The notes under the pieces were generated by a model that worked only from the letters and a program-made list of their open reading frames with translations, had not been told where the DNA came from and ran no database searches. Of a DNA stretch of 14,482 bases, positions 7,702 through 14,482 are shown one piece after another. Made by a program: the position numbers and the translations under genes. This DNA is from Fibrobacter sp. (lineage in GTDB: Bacteria; Fibrobacterota; Fibrobacteria; Fibrobacterales; Fibrobacteraceae), in assembly GCA_021443065.1 (NCBI GenBank), contig JABUUR010000289.1, positions 1 to 14,482 of the forward strand, given 5' to 3'. How positions within the stretch are numbered: position 1 is the first letter of the stretch; each line of letters opens with the position of its first letter.

Positions 7702-10700
7702 TAACGGATTACACCCACACGGTAAAGTTTCTGCTTTTTCTTGCCGTCTGCAAACTTGACCTGCAAACGGGCGGTATAGACGTCGGAGCCCAGGGCGGAC
7801 AAGTCCAGATGTTCAAAGCGGTTACGTCCGCGAACCACGTCGGTCATGGTAGTCTTGAAAACGCAAAGGCCAGTCACATCGTAAAGTTCCAGGGTGGCAG
7901 ACTGGGCCTGTGCACCGATTTCAAACTGGGCCTTCGCCTTGCCTCCGCGAACGGGGTTCGGGAACATGAAGAATTCAGTAATGGCGTTTTCTGCCTTGAC
8001 AGTTTCCACAGCCTTCAGGGCGCTTGCGTCGAACCATGCGGTACGTTCGTTGCCCCCCGCCGGTAGAGTCCATGCCAGCGCGGACTCCGAGGCATTGGAC
8101 TTGGCCTTCTGCAGGCGGAAGGCGGAAACAGAATTCCTATGGATGGCGTAAAGTTCAGGCCCCTTGGACTTGGATTCCGCCACCGCGTTAACCGCAAAGA
8201 TACTCATGGGTACAAGTTCCTGCAGGGAATCCACATCCACATGACTGCCCGCCGCCAAAGGGAACCCGTTTCTCTTGATTTGCGAACCCTTGACGTCGAA
8301 AGCGTACACAAGGCCGTCGTTGTTCGGCACAAGGATTTCAGGAAGGTTGTCGCCGTTCACGTCAATCAACAGGGGATCGCTATAGAAGGCATAGACGGGA
8401 GCACCGCGGCTGATGACAATGGGGAAATTCTTCAGCGGAAGCCCGAAACGGTCCAAGGCGTAAACAAGGTTGTCGCCGAGGAAAACAACTTCGGGGTAAC
8501 CGTCGTCGTTGATGTCGCCAACGGCAACGCCAGAGGTTTCATCCTTGAGGCCGCTTGTTCCAGAAGCGCCCCGCTTGTAAACCTTGGTATTCCAGAGTGC
8601 CTTCACCAGTTTTTCGTCGTCGGCAAGCGTCATGGCAAAAACGGAACCACGGCTTCCTACAAATACCGCATCTTCGACACCATCGCGGTCCATGTCTGCG
8701 CACGCCATCTTGAATACAGGGTCCTTGGCAGAAGACCTCTGGACCATTACCTTTTCCGCCATGTTCGAGACATAACGCGAAATCCAGTGGCCGTACTCGC
8801 CCACCGCAACGATTTTTGCATGCTCGTCCTTGCCGCAGACCGCCATGTCCGTAGGCGTAAACTTTTCGAGGCTGCTCCTTTCCAGTTCCTTTTCAAAGAC
8901 GATGGAGTCTGCATTCCAGACAAGTTCGTTGGACTTGTTCACCTGCGCAGACTTCAATGCGGTATGGGTCGCCACCCAGATTTTTCCGTCAAAATACAGC
9001 GGGCCCGCCAACCCCTCGGTCAGTTTCAGCACCTGCTTCTGGGCCACACCTCCAAGAATCGTCGTGCGGACAAGGGCGTTTTTGTGCAGGCTGTAAACGT
9101 TCTTTCCCTCAGATGCCAGGCCTACCAGCGGACCATCGCTTTCGCCTGTGCGGTAAAGCGGGACATCGACAGAGGAGTCCTTAAGGGTCAATGCCTTTTG
9201 AGTCAGCACGGAGTCTTCGGCCAGCAGGGGCTCGCCCAATGCGGAAAAGGCCTGCAGCGAACCGTCTTCCGCCCCGATGACGATAGCCTTTTCGCCGTCG
9301 TTCTCGGGATCCTCGATAAACACCGCCCCGCGGACCGCGGAGGTCAAGCCCACATTGCGGGGGAACTTGGAATTCTTGAGGGAGCCATCGTCGATGCTCA
9401 CCTTGACCGTAATGACGGGGGCGGCAAAGTTCACCACGCTGTCCCCCATAAAGGCGTTGGAGGTCTTTTCGACGCGGGCATCCTTCGGCACCGAGACTTC
9501 AATCCTTATGCCGGTATAGCCCCCCTGGGTCGTCATGGTATTGGCGTATCCCGTAGGTTCTATGACCGTCACCGTGTCAAATTTCTGGCTGGACGAGGAA
9601 TTGGGAACACGCAAATGGGGCAAAAGGTCCGTGCCGGAGCCGTAATCGTAGGTATCCTCCCCCAGGGCGTTCTTGAAAGTCTTTCCAATGCTCAGGATTC
9701 CGTCGGATTCAACCATGGCGATACCGAACTGGTGGTCCCTGAAAGTATCCCCCGCCCAGAAGTTCGCAATGCCGTATTCCAATGTTTCGCGAAGGTACCA
9801 TTCGTTCACCTTCCACACCACGATGCCGCTGGCAGGGATCCCCGCATCGTAGGAACTTACATCCAGGACCACTCCCTTGATCTTGTTCGCGGAGCACTTC
9901 TTCTTGACGCAAACCGTATCCTCGAATACAGAATTAAGGCTATCCACTGCAAACGTGCTGATGGTGGTATCCAGGTTTTCAACGCCCACATCCGTTGTGA
10001 TACTGACCAAGCCTTCGTCGTCCCAGGAACGCTGCCGGTTTTCAATCATCAGGTATTCGGTGGCATTCAAGGGCACCTTCAAGATTTCGGTGCAGCGGTT
10101 CTTGCCCGTGTAGGTGGCGCACTTGCCGGAACCCGCCGCGGCGATGTCGATAGAAATTTCCTTTCCCGCCACAGGGCGTTCCTCCACCACGGAACTCCAG
10201 CCCATGTAGGCCCTGTTCCAGGCAGCCGGCAACGAAGGCAGGAACCCGTTACCGGCGTTATAGCCGGCAAAATCCATCAAGTCGTAATAGCCCAGGCGCG
10301 AAATGCCCTTCACCACGTCGTAAGTATTGGGCAGCCCCAGTTCCCGGGCAATCTGGTTCACGATGATGCCGTTGATCCCCCAGTTCAATCCGTCCTGGGA
10401 GGCGGTTTCGCTGGTAATCATAATGGAATGCAGCGTATCGATGGCGGAGCCTTCCAGCACAATGCCGTCGCCCACAAGCCGTACGGAATCCTTGCCGTCG
10501 GCGCCAAGAATCGTATCTTTCACGGTGGCAATGCTTTTCAACGTGTCCGGCAGGTATTCCCATGCGGAGCGGTCGATGTACACATCCATGAAATCGCCCG
10601 GGGTGTCCGCACCCTTGGTCCCCATGCTGCCGCCGTCCACAAGGCGGCTCGCCCCGGCATGGATAATCATAAAGGCTCGCTTCGTGTTGGGGCTTTCCGG

Positions 10701-11195
10701 CAGAGGTACGCGGAAGGGCGACACACCCATGTTCCGGGCGGTGTCCGCGGCCATCACCGCGTCGTACACGAACTTCAGGTAGTCTCGGCTGCGGGCCTCG
10801 TCAAACTCCGCGGTCTTTTCGCCCTTCAGTTTGGTAGTGCGGTTATAGTCGATAATCGGGCTCTTGAGGGTGTAGGCCGTTCCATCCAAAGGAAAAATCC
10901 GGGACTTGATTACCAGTTGGCCGTTACTGGCGGCGTTAAAATAACTGTTGGCAAATTCGAAATGCTTTCTCCAGTAGTGGGTGCTTCCCCGCATATCCGA
11001 CGGATCCAGCCTGTAAGATTTTTCCTTGTCCGAACCGAAGGTGCCGTCGCCCGTCGTCAAGGAGTTGTCGTTGGGAGTCTCCTTGGCAAACTCCACACGG
11101 ATCGCAAAAACTTCCAAGGTGTCCGCACCATAGGAAAACACGCTAGACAAAACCAGCACGACAAAAGCAAACAAGGTCTTGGAAAATATCTTCAT
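7701..11195 (-). CDS. secreted M6-like (immune inhibitor A-like) protein with FG-GAP repeats and T9SS-like C-terminal domain; zinc motif lost
   Basis: A 1164-residue exported protein. A Sec signal peptide (1-23, ending SYGA) precedes a domain resembling M6 metallopeptidases over about 25-340. LGLPNTYD (286-293), GYYDLMDF (302-309) and AWNRAYMGW (325-333) match family landmarks. The residues where M6 enzymes carry HExxH are N280-Q281-I-A-R284, so all three zinc/catalytic positions are replaced and proteolysis is unlikely. A long middle region (350-820) has propeller-like strands. It is followed by FG-GAP/VCBS-like Asp motifs: DMDRDG (834-839), DINDDG (894-899) and DVNGDN (945-950). The last 90 residues (from 1075) start with FPNP and read like a T9SS type A sorting domain (ATLELYDVTG, DLSALGSDVYTARL). 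Export through the outer membrane and surface display are inferred. GAGGA lies three bases before the ATG, a better ribosome site than most neighbours have. The domain call is good; the biological role is unknown. Confidence 0.85.
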   Translation of the reverse strand: MKIFSKTLFAFVVLVLSSVFSYGADTLEVFAIRVEFAKETPNDNSLTTGDGTFGSDKEKSYRLDPSDMRGSTHYWRKHFEFANSYFNAASNGQLVIKSRIFPLDGTAYTLKSPIIDYNRTTKLKGEKTAEFDEARSRDYLKFVYDAVMAADTARNMGVSPFRVPLPESPNTKRAFMIIHAGASRLVDGGSMGTKGADTPGDFMDVYIDRSAWEYLPDTLKSIATVKDTILGADGKDSVRLVGDGIVLEGSAIDTLHSIMITSETASQDGLNWGINGIIVNQIARELGLPNTYDVVKGISRLGYYDLMDFAGYNAGNGFLPSLPAAWNRAYMGWSSVVEERPVAGKEISIDIAAAGSGKCATYTGKNRCTEILKVPLNATEYLMIENRQRSWDDEGLVSITTDVGVENLDTTISTFAVDSLNSVFEDTVCVKKKCSANKIKGVVLDVSSYDAGIPASGIVVWKVNEWYLRETLEYGIANFWAGDTFRDHQFGIAMVESDGILSIGKTFKNALGEDTYDYGSGTDLLPHLRVPNSSSSQKFDTVTVIEPTGYANTMTTQGGYTGIRIEVSVPKDARVEKTSNAFMGDSVVNFAAPVITVKVSIDDGSLKNSKFPRNVGLTSAVRGAVFIEDPENDGEKAIVIGAEDGSLQAFSALGEPLLAEDSVLTQKALTLKDSSVDVPLYRTGESDGPLVGLASEGKNVYSLHKNALVRTTILGGVAQKQVLKLTEGLAGPLYFDGKIWVATHTALKSAQVNKSNELVWNADSIVFEKELERSSLEKFTPTDMAVCGKDEHAKIVAVGEYGHWISRYVSNMAEKVMVQRSSAKDPVFKMACADMDRDGVEDAVFVGSRGSVFAMTLADDEKLVKALWNTKVYKRGASGTSGLKDETSGVAVGDINDDGYPEVVFLGDNLVYALDRFGLPLKNFPIVISRGAPVYAFYSDPLLIDVNGDNLPEILVPNNDGLVYAFDVKGSQIKRNGFPLAAGSHVDVDSLQELVPMSIFAVNAVAESKSKGPELYAIHRNSVSAFRLQKAKSNASESALAWTLPAGGNERTAWFDASALKAVETVKAENAITEFFMFPNPVRGGKAKAQFEIGAQAQSATLELYDVTGLCVFKTTMTDVVRGRNRFEHLDLSALGSDVYTARLQVKFADGKKKQKLYRVGVIR
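10344..10358 (-). other. degenerate HExxH site (NQIAR) of the M6-like domain
   Basis: The five codons AAC CAG ATT GCC CGG encode N280-Q-I-A-R284. They lie directly before ELGLPNTYD, exactly where M6 peptidases have HEFGH before ALGLPDLYD. Both zinc-binding histidines and the catalytic glutamate are substituted while the flanks are conserved. The frame is intact on both sides, so this is replacement, not a frameshift. Confidence 0.75.
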
Positions 11196-11198
11196 ACT

Positions 11199-11203
11199 TC
11201 CTC
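11199..11203 (-). promoter_or_regulatory. Shine-Dalgarno GAGGA for the M6-like gene
   Basis: The minus strand reads TTGAGGAAGT directly before the ATG at 11195, placing GAGGA three bases upstream. It is one of only two clear Shine-Dalgarno sequences in the window. It suggests independent initiation for this large gene within a tightly packed gene string; the gap to the LolB-like stop is 19 bases. Confidence 0.5.
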
Positions 11204-11214
11204 AATCTACAAAA

Positions 11215-11949
11215 TCAACCGTCCACAGGCGAGAAACTTCTGGGAACATTGAGGCGCCAGACGCCCAAACTGAAGGGTTTGTTGCGGGTAACCTTCTTGA
11301 TGTTAATTTCCAGGTAGTTTCTTCCATCCCGTTGAAAAACTATTCTCGATGGAGTTTTCACTCCTTCAAAGGCCCTGTACTCCAGGAACTGCAATGTTTC
11401 CGGCTTGCCGTCGCGCCCCGTCCTGGAAAGCCAGGTTACCACGGAATCTTTCCTTTCAAAAGAAAAACGCTTTCCGCCTTTTTCCCTGGCGTAAGTCACC
11501 TGGTCTTTTTCCTCTTCGATTTCAAAACCTTCGGGCAGCACCCTTCCGTCAAAAATATCGGCAACCTGATGGATATGGACCAGGGGAAGGGAATTATCCG
11601 CAAGCAACCCGACCATGTATCCGTTGCCCTTCATGTAGAGTTTTTCTGTCGGGAAAGTCATTACCCAGCCTTGTTCCGTCCAAAGCATGGAAGCCACCCC
11701 CACCCCCATGGGGCCCGTAAGTTCCATGCGATAGCGCTTGCCGGGAACGGAGAACAGCACCGCATCCAGATTCTGGGTCTTGCCGTTTTTTTCGGTAAGG
11801 GTCAGAACAAATTTCGCCTTGAGACTGTCACGGGGGATCTCTGATTCCACTGCGGCATTGGCATTCACCATTTCCGCCTTCTTACCGCCAGCGCAACCTG
11901 CAAGAATCGCCAGCGCAACAAGCATCGACAAAAGAACACTTCTGCGCAT
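11215..11949 (-). CDS. LolB-like outer-membrane lipoprotein
   Basis: A 244-residue lipoprotein with canonical lipobox L16-A17-G18-C19 after a short, Arg-started signal peptide. The mature part has the LolA/LolB layout. An initial strand pair (KAKFVLTLTEKNGKTQNLDA, 44-63) is followed by a membrane-protein-like line with YRMELTGPMGVGVASMLW (73-90), then a strand with WVMTFPTEKLYMKG. The C-terminal half includes a line near 200-230 (PSRIVFQRDGRNYLEINIKK) like the hxF-x-DGR-x-Y-x-x-I segment of LolB-like proteins. LolB receives lipoproteins from the LolA carrier and inserts them into the outer membrane. Sequence similarity to E. coli LolB is only at the level of pattern, so another LolB-fold role, such as the DUF4292 family, is possible. 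The gene lies 11 bases after a TPR lipoprotein gene, a neighbour pair also seen around lolB in some proteobacteria, which supports the call. Confidence 0.65.
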   Translation of the reverse strand: MRRSVLLSMLVALAILAGCAGGKKAEMVNANAAVESEIPRDSLKAKFVLTLTEKNGKTQNLDAVLFSVPGKRYRMELTGPMGVGVASMLWTEQGWVMTFPTEKLYMKGNGYMVGLLADNSLPLVHIHQVADIFDGRVLPEGFEIEEEKDQVTYAREKGGKRFSFERKDSVVTWLSRTGRDGKPETLQFLEYRAFEGVKTPSRIVFQRDGRNYLEINIKKVTRNKPFSLGVWRLNVPRSFSPVDG

Positions 11950-11960
11950 GAACCGCCCCG

Positions 11961-13892
11961 CTACTTTTTAGCGCCCTTCAAGAACCGCAGCGCCGCAGGA
12001 TTCTTGGGGCACATCTTGAGCAACTTCTTGTAGGTGGCGGAGGCCGCGGCCTTATTGCCCAGGGCTTCGTAGATTGCCCCCAGATGTTCCCAATAAATAT
12101 AATCCTCTAAAAGCTGCTTGCCCTTTATAAGTTCCATGACCGCAAGGGCCTCCGCATGCCTCCCCATACGGTAAAGCCCCCAGGCCTTGGAATCAAGGTA
12201 TGCTTCCGACGGGCCGTCCTTTTCCAGGGCAAGGGCCTCAAGCACCATCTTGTAACCGCGTTCCACTTCTTCTGCGGAACGATTCTTGTCTATCAGGGTG
12301 TAACCGTAGTAGTTCAAGACTTCAGGCACGTCAAGGCCGACAAAGCGTGCGGTATCCAGCAGAATGTCGAACTGGGCAAAGGCTTCATCGAGCCTTCCAA
12401 GTCGTTCCATGTTGATAGCCCGAAAAAAACGGAGCGATACATCCGCGGTATCGACTTTAACTATGTAGTCGTAAAATTCCTGGGCCTTCTGCCACAAGTC
12501 AAACGCAGGTTTCTGCTTTACAGAATCGCAAGGGTACTTCTTGTAAATTTCAGAAGCATGGGCGGTAAGATTGCTGGCATAGATCGTCCTGAACAAGAGT
12601 TTATTCGCTTCGGCGTCCTGGTTCAATTTCCCATAGGTCGCAGGGTCGGCAATGCTCTTTATGGGCACCCAATTGTCCCAGAACGCAACCAGGGAATCCA
12701 ATATCTGGTAAGCCTTGTCGTACATTTTTGCAGAACCGTAAACCACAGCGAGCAAAGCCTTGCCGTTGCCATTGGAAACGGAATCCACCTTTTCTGCATA
12801 AACCACCGCATCTTTCATGTTTTTTTCAGCAAGGGCTATTTTGGTCAGGGCCCTGTACGTAGAATTCACATAGGAAGGCTGTTCCAGCAACTGGGGCAAG
12901 GACTGCAGCAAAAGGACCTTGGCACTGTCATTGTCTCCGTTGACATATCCGTACTGGCCCAGCAAGTTTGTCAAGGCCGGGGTACGCACGCTGTCCGCAT
13001 AGTACTTCTTTTTAAGCAGGGCGTAAGCCGCCGGGAAGTCCTTGTCAGCCAGCACGTCCATGAACAAGACAATCATGCTCTCGTCTTCTGGGGTGGATTC
13101 GGTCAGGGTATCTATAATGGCCCTGGCCTCGTCCATGCGGTTCTGGAAAACAAGCCCATGCACCATCCTGGCAAGTTGATCCTTGTCGCCACTGACCTCG
13201 TGGGCCTTTCCGAAAAGTTCCACGACAGCAGAATCCCTGCCCGTTTCAACCAGCAGTTCCAACTGCCTCCTTAAAAGGGACGGCGTGTAGTTCACCTGGG
13301 GGAGCAGCAGGTCGTAGACACGGACCAGTTCCGCGGTATCCTTCACCGCCTCCAGAAACAGGCTGTAATCGTAAAGCAGGGACATGTCCTGGTAATGTGA
13401 AGAATCCAGGGCGATGTTGAAGTACTTGCGGCTGGAATCTGCAATGCCCATCCTCACGTACAAGTGAGCCAACAGCCCCAACTGCGAAGAGGTGACCTTG
13501 CCCTTCAGTTTCTGACCGCGGGCGGCCTGCACCAGCGCAAGGGAATCGGCCCCCTGGCCCTGCAAAATATCGGCCATCTTGAAAGTGAGGAACCTGCTGT
13601 AGGGATCGAATTCCGCGGCCTGCTGCCAGAACATCTTGGCCATGGAAGATTCCCCCCGAATTTCAAGGTCCATGGCACGAACAAAGGCCATGTGGGCGGA
13701 GTCCAGGTTCTGCGGCAGGGGCGCTTCGGCCTGCTTTGCAGTCATCTGCGCCATCTTGCTTGCCACAACCTCCGCAATCACCGAAGAATCCGCGGAGGTA
13801 AGCAAGGTCTTTTTCGCAGGACTAGAACTGCAGGCGTTGAAAAACAACGCCGCAACCACAATCATCAGCGAAACAAGACGATATAGTGTCAT
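11961..13892 (-). CDS. TPR-repeat lipoprotein
   Basis: A 643-residue protein of mostly alpha-helical tetratricopeptide repeats. The N-terminus is a lipoprotein-type signal, LFFNAC with C21 lipidated and a Ser-rich start (CSSS). TPR-like pairs are visible near 64-100 (ESSMAKMFWQQAAEFDP) and through the middle. The clearest run is the last ~100 residues: AYLDSKAWGLYRMGRHAEAL, then YWEHLGAIYEALGNKAAASA with a closing KMCPKNPAA. The pattern DSxxWxLYRxGxxxEAL followed by HLGxxYxxxGxxxxA is typical of the long TPR proteins often encoded beside lolB. It is probably a periplasm-facing, membrane-anchored scaffold for protein-protein contacts; its partner is unknown. It starts five bases after the PASTA gene stop with no Shine-Dalgarno, so coupling to that gene is likely. 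The LolB-like gene follows 11 bases downstream. Confidence 0.85.
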   Translation of the reverse strand: MTLYRLVSLMIVVAALFFNACSSSPAKKTLLTSADSSVIAEVVASKMAQMTAKQAEAPLPQNLDSAHMAFVRAMDLEIRGESSMAKMFWQQAAEFDPYSRFLTFKMADILQGQGADSLALVQAARGQKLKGKVTSSQLGLLAHLYVRMGIADSSRKYFNIALDSSHYQDMSLLYDYSLFLEAVKDTAELVRVYDLLLPQVNYTPSLLRRQLELLVETGRDSAVVELFGKAHEVSGDKDQLARMVHGLVFQNRMDEARAIIDTLTESTPEDESMIVLFMDVLADKDFPAAYALLKKKYYADSVRTPALTNLLGQYGYVNGDNDSAKVLLLQSLPQLLEQPSYVNSTYRALTKIALAEKNMKDAVVYAEKVDSVSNGNGKALLAVVYGSAKMYDKAYQILDSLVAFWDNWVPIKSIADPATYGKLNQDAEANKLLFRTIYASNLTAHASEIYKKYPCDSVKQKPAFDLWQKAQEFYDYIVKVDTADVSLRFFRAINMERLGRLDEAFAQFDILLDTARFVGLDVPEVLNYYGYTLIDKNRSAEEVERGYKMVLEALALEKDGPSEAYLDSKAWGLYRMGRHAEALAVMELIKGKQLLEDYIYWEHLGAIYEALGNKAAASATYKKLLKMCPKNPAALRFLKGAKK

Positions 13893-13897
13893 GGAGT

Positions 13898-14482
13898 CTA
13901 CTCTACGATGATAAAATTGATTTTAGAATCAGGCGGCAGATAGTCGCCCTGCCTCGGGGAGGTTTCTATGACAGCGCCCGGCATGGGGTTTTCCATGTCC
14001 TCCGGAGCCTTTCTGCGCCTGATCTTACCCACCACAAAGCCCAGTGCTTCCAACTTCGGGTAGACATTGTCGATCTGCTCGCCGGTAAAGTCCGGCAAAA
14101 GCACCTTGCCTGTGGTTGCCCCCGCAGAAATCACAACCTTCACCGTGTCGCCTACGCGGACCTTTTCCCCTGCAAAGGGAATGGTGCGGATGACCACGCC
14201 GCGGGGAATGCTCTTGTGGGCGCCTTTCACGATTTCACCTTGCACAAGGCCTGCGCGGGTCAATGAAATTTCGGCCTGCTTCTGGCTCTTGCCCCTAAGT
14301 TCGGGGATTTCCACCTGACGAAGGCCCAGGCTGCGAGTCAACTTGACCGTGCGGCCAAGTTTTGCCACGCGACCTGCGGCAGGCATCTGCACAAGAACCT
14401 TCCCGGAATCGATGGTTGCGTTGTAGCGGCCTTCTTCCAGCCATTCAAACTTGAAGCCCGCATCCTTCAGGGCAGATTCCGC
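13898..14482 (-). CDS. PASTA-domain protein, 5' part beyond the window
   Basis: The frame is open from the right edge for 194 codons to a TAG at 13898-13900; the true start lies outside. The fragment is three consecutive PASTA domains: an incomplete first (1-52), a second (53-121, starting VEIPELRGKSQKQAEISLTR) and a third (124-194, starting VLLPDFTGEQIDNVYPKLEALG). Each has the family pattern of a hydrophobic-Pro-x-hydrophobic-x-G opening, a helix, then an x-Pro-x-x-G-x-x-hydrophobic turn. PASTA domains bind uncrosslinked peptidoglycan or serve as spacers. They occur on the C-termini of penicillin-binding proteins and Ser/Thr kinases, and in FCB bacteria on simple membrane-anchored PASTA proteins. 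The missing N-terminus decides which this is. A GTG at 14392 could look like a start but falls inside the first PASTA domain. Confidence 0.88.
   Translation of the reverse strand, partial: AESALKDAGFKFEWLEEGRYNATIDSGKVLVQMPAAGRVAKLGRTVKLTRSLGLRQVEIPELRGKSQKQAEISLTRAGLVQGEIVKGAHKSIPRGVVIRTIPFAGEKVRVGDTVKVVISAGATTGKVLLPDFTGEQIDNVYPKLEALGFVVGKIRRRKAPEDMENPMPGAVIETSPRQGDYLPPDSKINFIIVE

Noticed and set aside
8139..11252. A plus-strand open frame of 1037 codons.
   Set aside because: It lies in exact codon register opposite the M6-like gene. Its translation is rich in His, Arg, Gly and Gln without domains, and its openness follows from sense-codon avoidance.
12156..13274. A plus-strand open frame of 372 codons.
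   Set aside because: It mirrors the TPR gene in the same register; no domain or signal peptide is visible.
1..14482. A mobile element, defence system or CRISPR array.
   Set aside because: No transposase, integrase, direct-repeat array, tRNA-like sequence or nuclease-toxin pair was found; the only nuclease/helicase is the DinG-type fusion, with ordinary composition.

Overview
All ten genes I can support lie on the minus strand, packed head to tail, and both window edges cut through a gene. I place the source in the FCB superphylum, most plausibly Fibrobacter or a close relative. The evidence is a Bacteroidetes-style long signal peptidase I, a Big_5-type Ig-like lipoprotein, a LytTR response regulator, a C-terminal domain resembling type IX secretion (T9SS) sorting domains, an FGE-fold lipoprotein, and start sites that mostly lack strong Shine-Dalgarno sequences. 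The genus is an inference. No RNA gene, mobile element, CRISPR array or plasmid signature was seen. No intergenic gap exceeds about 46 bases.

In order of transcription (right to left): the 3' part of a PASTA-domain protein (14482-13898); a 643-residue TPR lipoprotein; a LolB-like lipoprotein; a 1164-residue secreted protein with an M6/immune-inhibitor-A-like domain whose HExxH motif is replaced, FG-GAP-like repeats and a T9SS-like C-terminal domain; an FGE-fold lipoprotein; a small NlpE-like lipoprotein; a LytTR response regulator; signal peptidase I (lepB); an Ig-like (Big_5) lipoprotein; and, at the left edge, a DnaQ-exonuclease/DinG-helicase fusion that runs off the window.

Gene spacing suggests one or a few long operons. 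Two junctions are TAATG stop/start overlaps (at 7701 and 6237), and others are separated by 1, 5, 11, 13 and 19 bases. The two largest gaps are 46 bases (before the NlpE-like gene, holding an inverted repeat) and 40 bases (before the DinG-like gene). No GC-rich hairpin followed by a T tract was seen.

The theme is the cell envelope: five predicted lipoproteins, one large secreted protein, a PASTA protein, and the peptidase that removes signal peptides of non-lipoprotein exported proteins. TPR lipoprotein plus LolB-like gene is a familiar neighbour pair for outer-membrane lipoprotein handling. The NlpE-like lipoprotein directly followed by a response regulator and lepB suggests a link between envelope sensing and export, but that is inference. 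Most of the window looks like ordinary chromosomal core or near-core sequence. The least ordinary items are the apparently dead M6-like domain and the DnaQ-DinG fusion that keeps its iron-sulfur cysteines.
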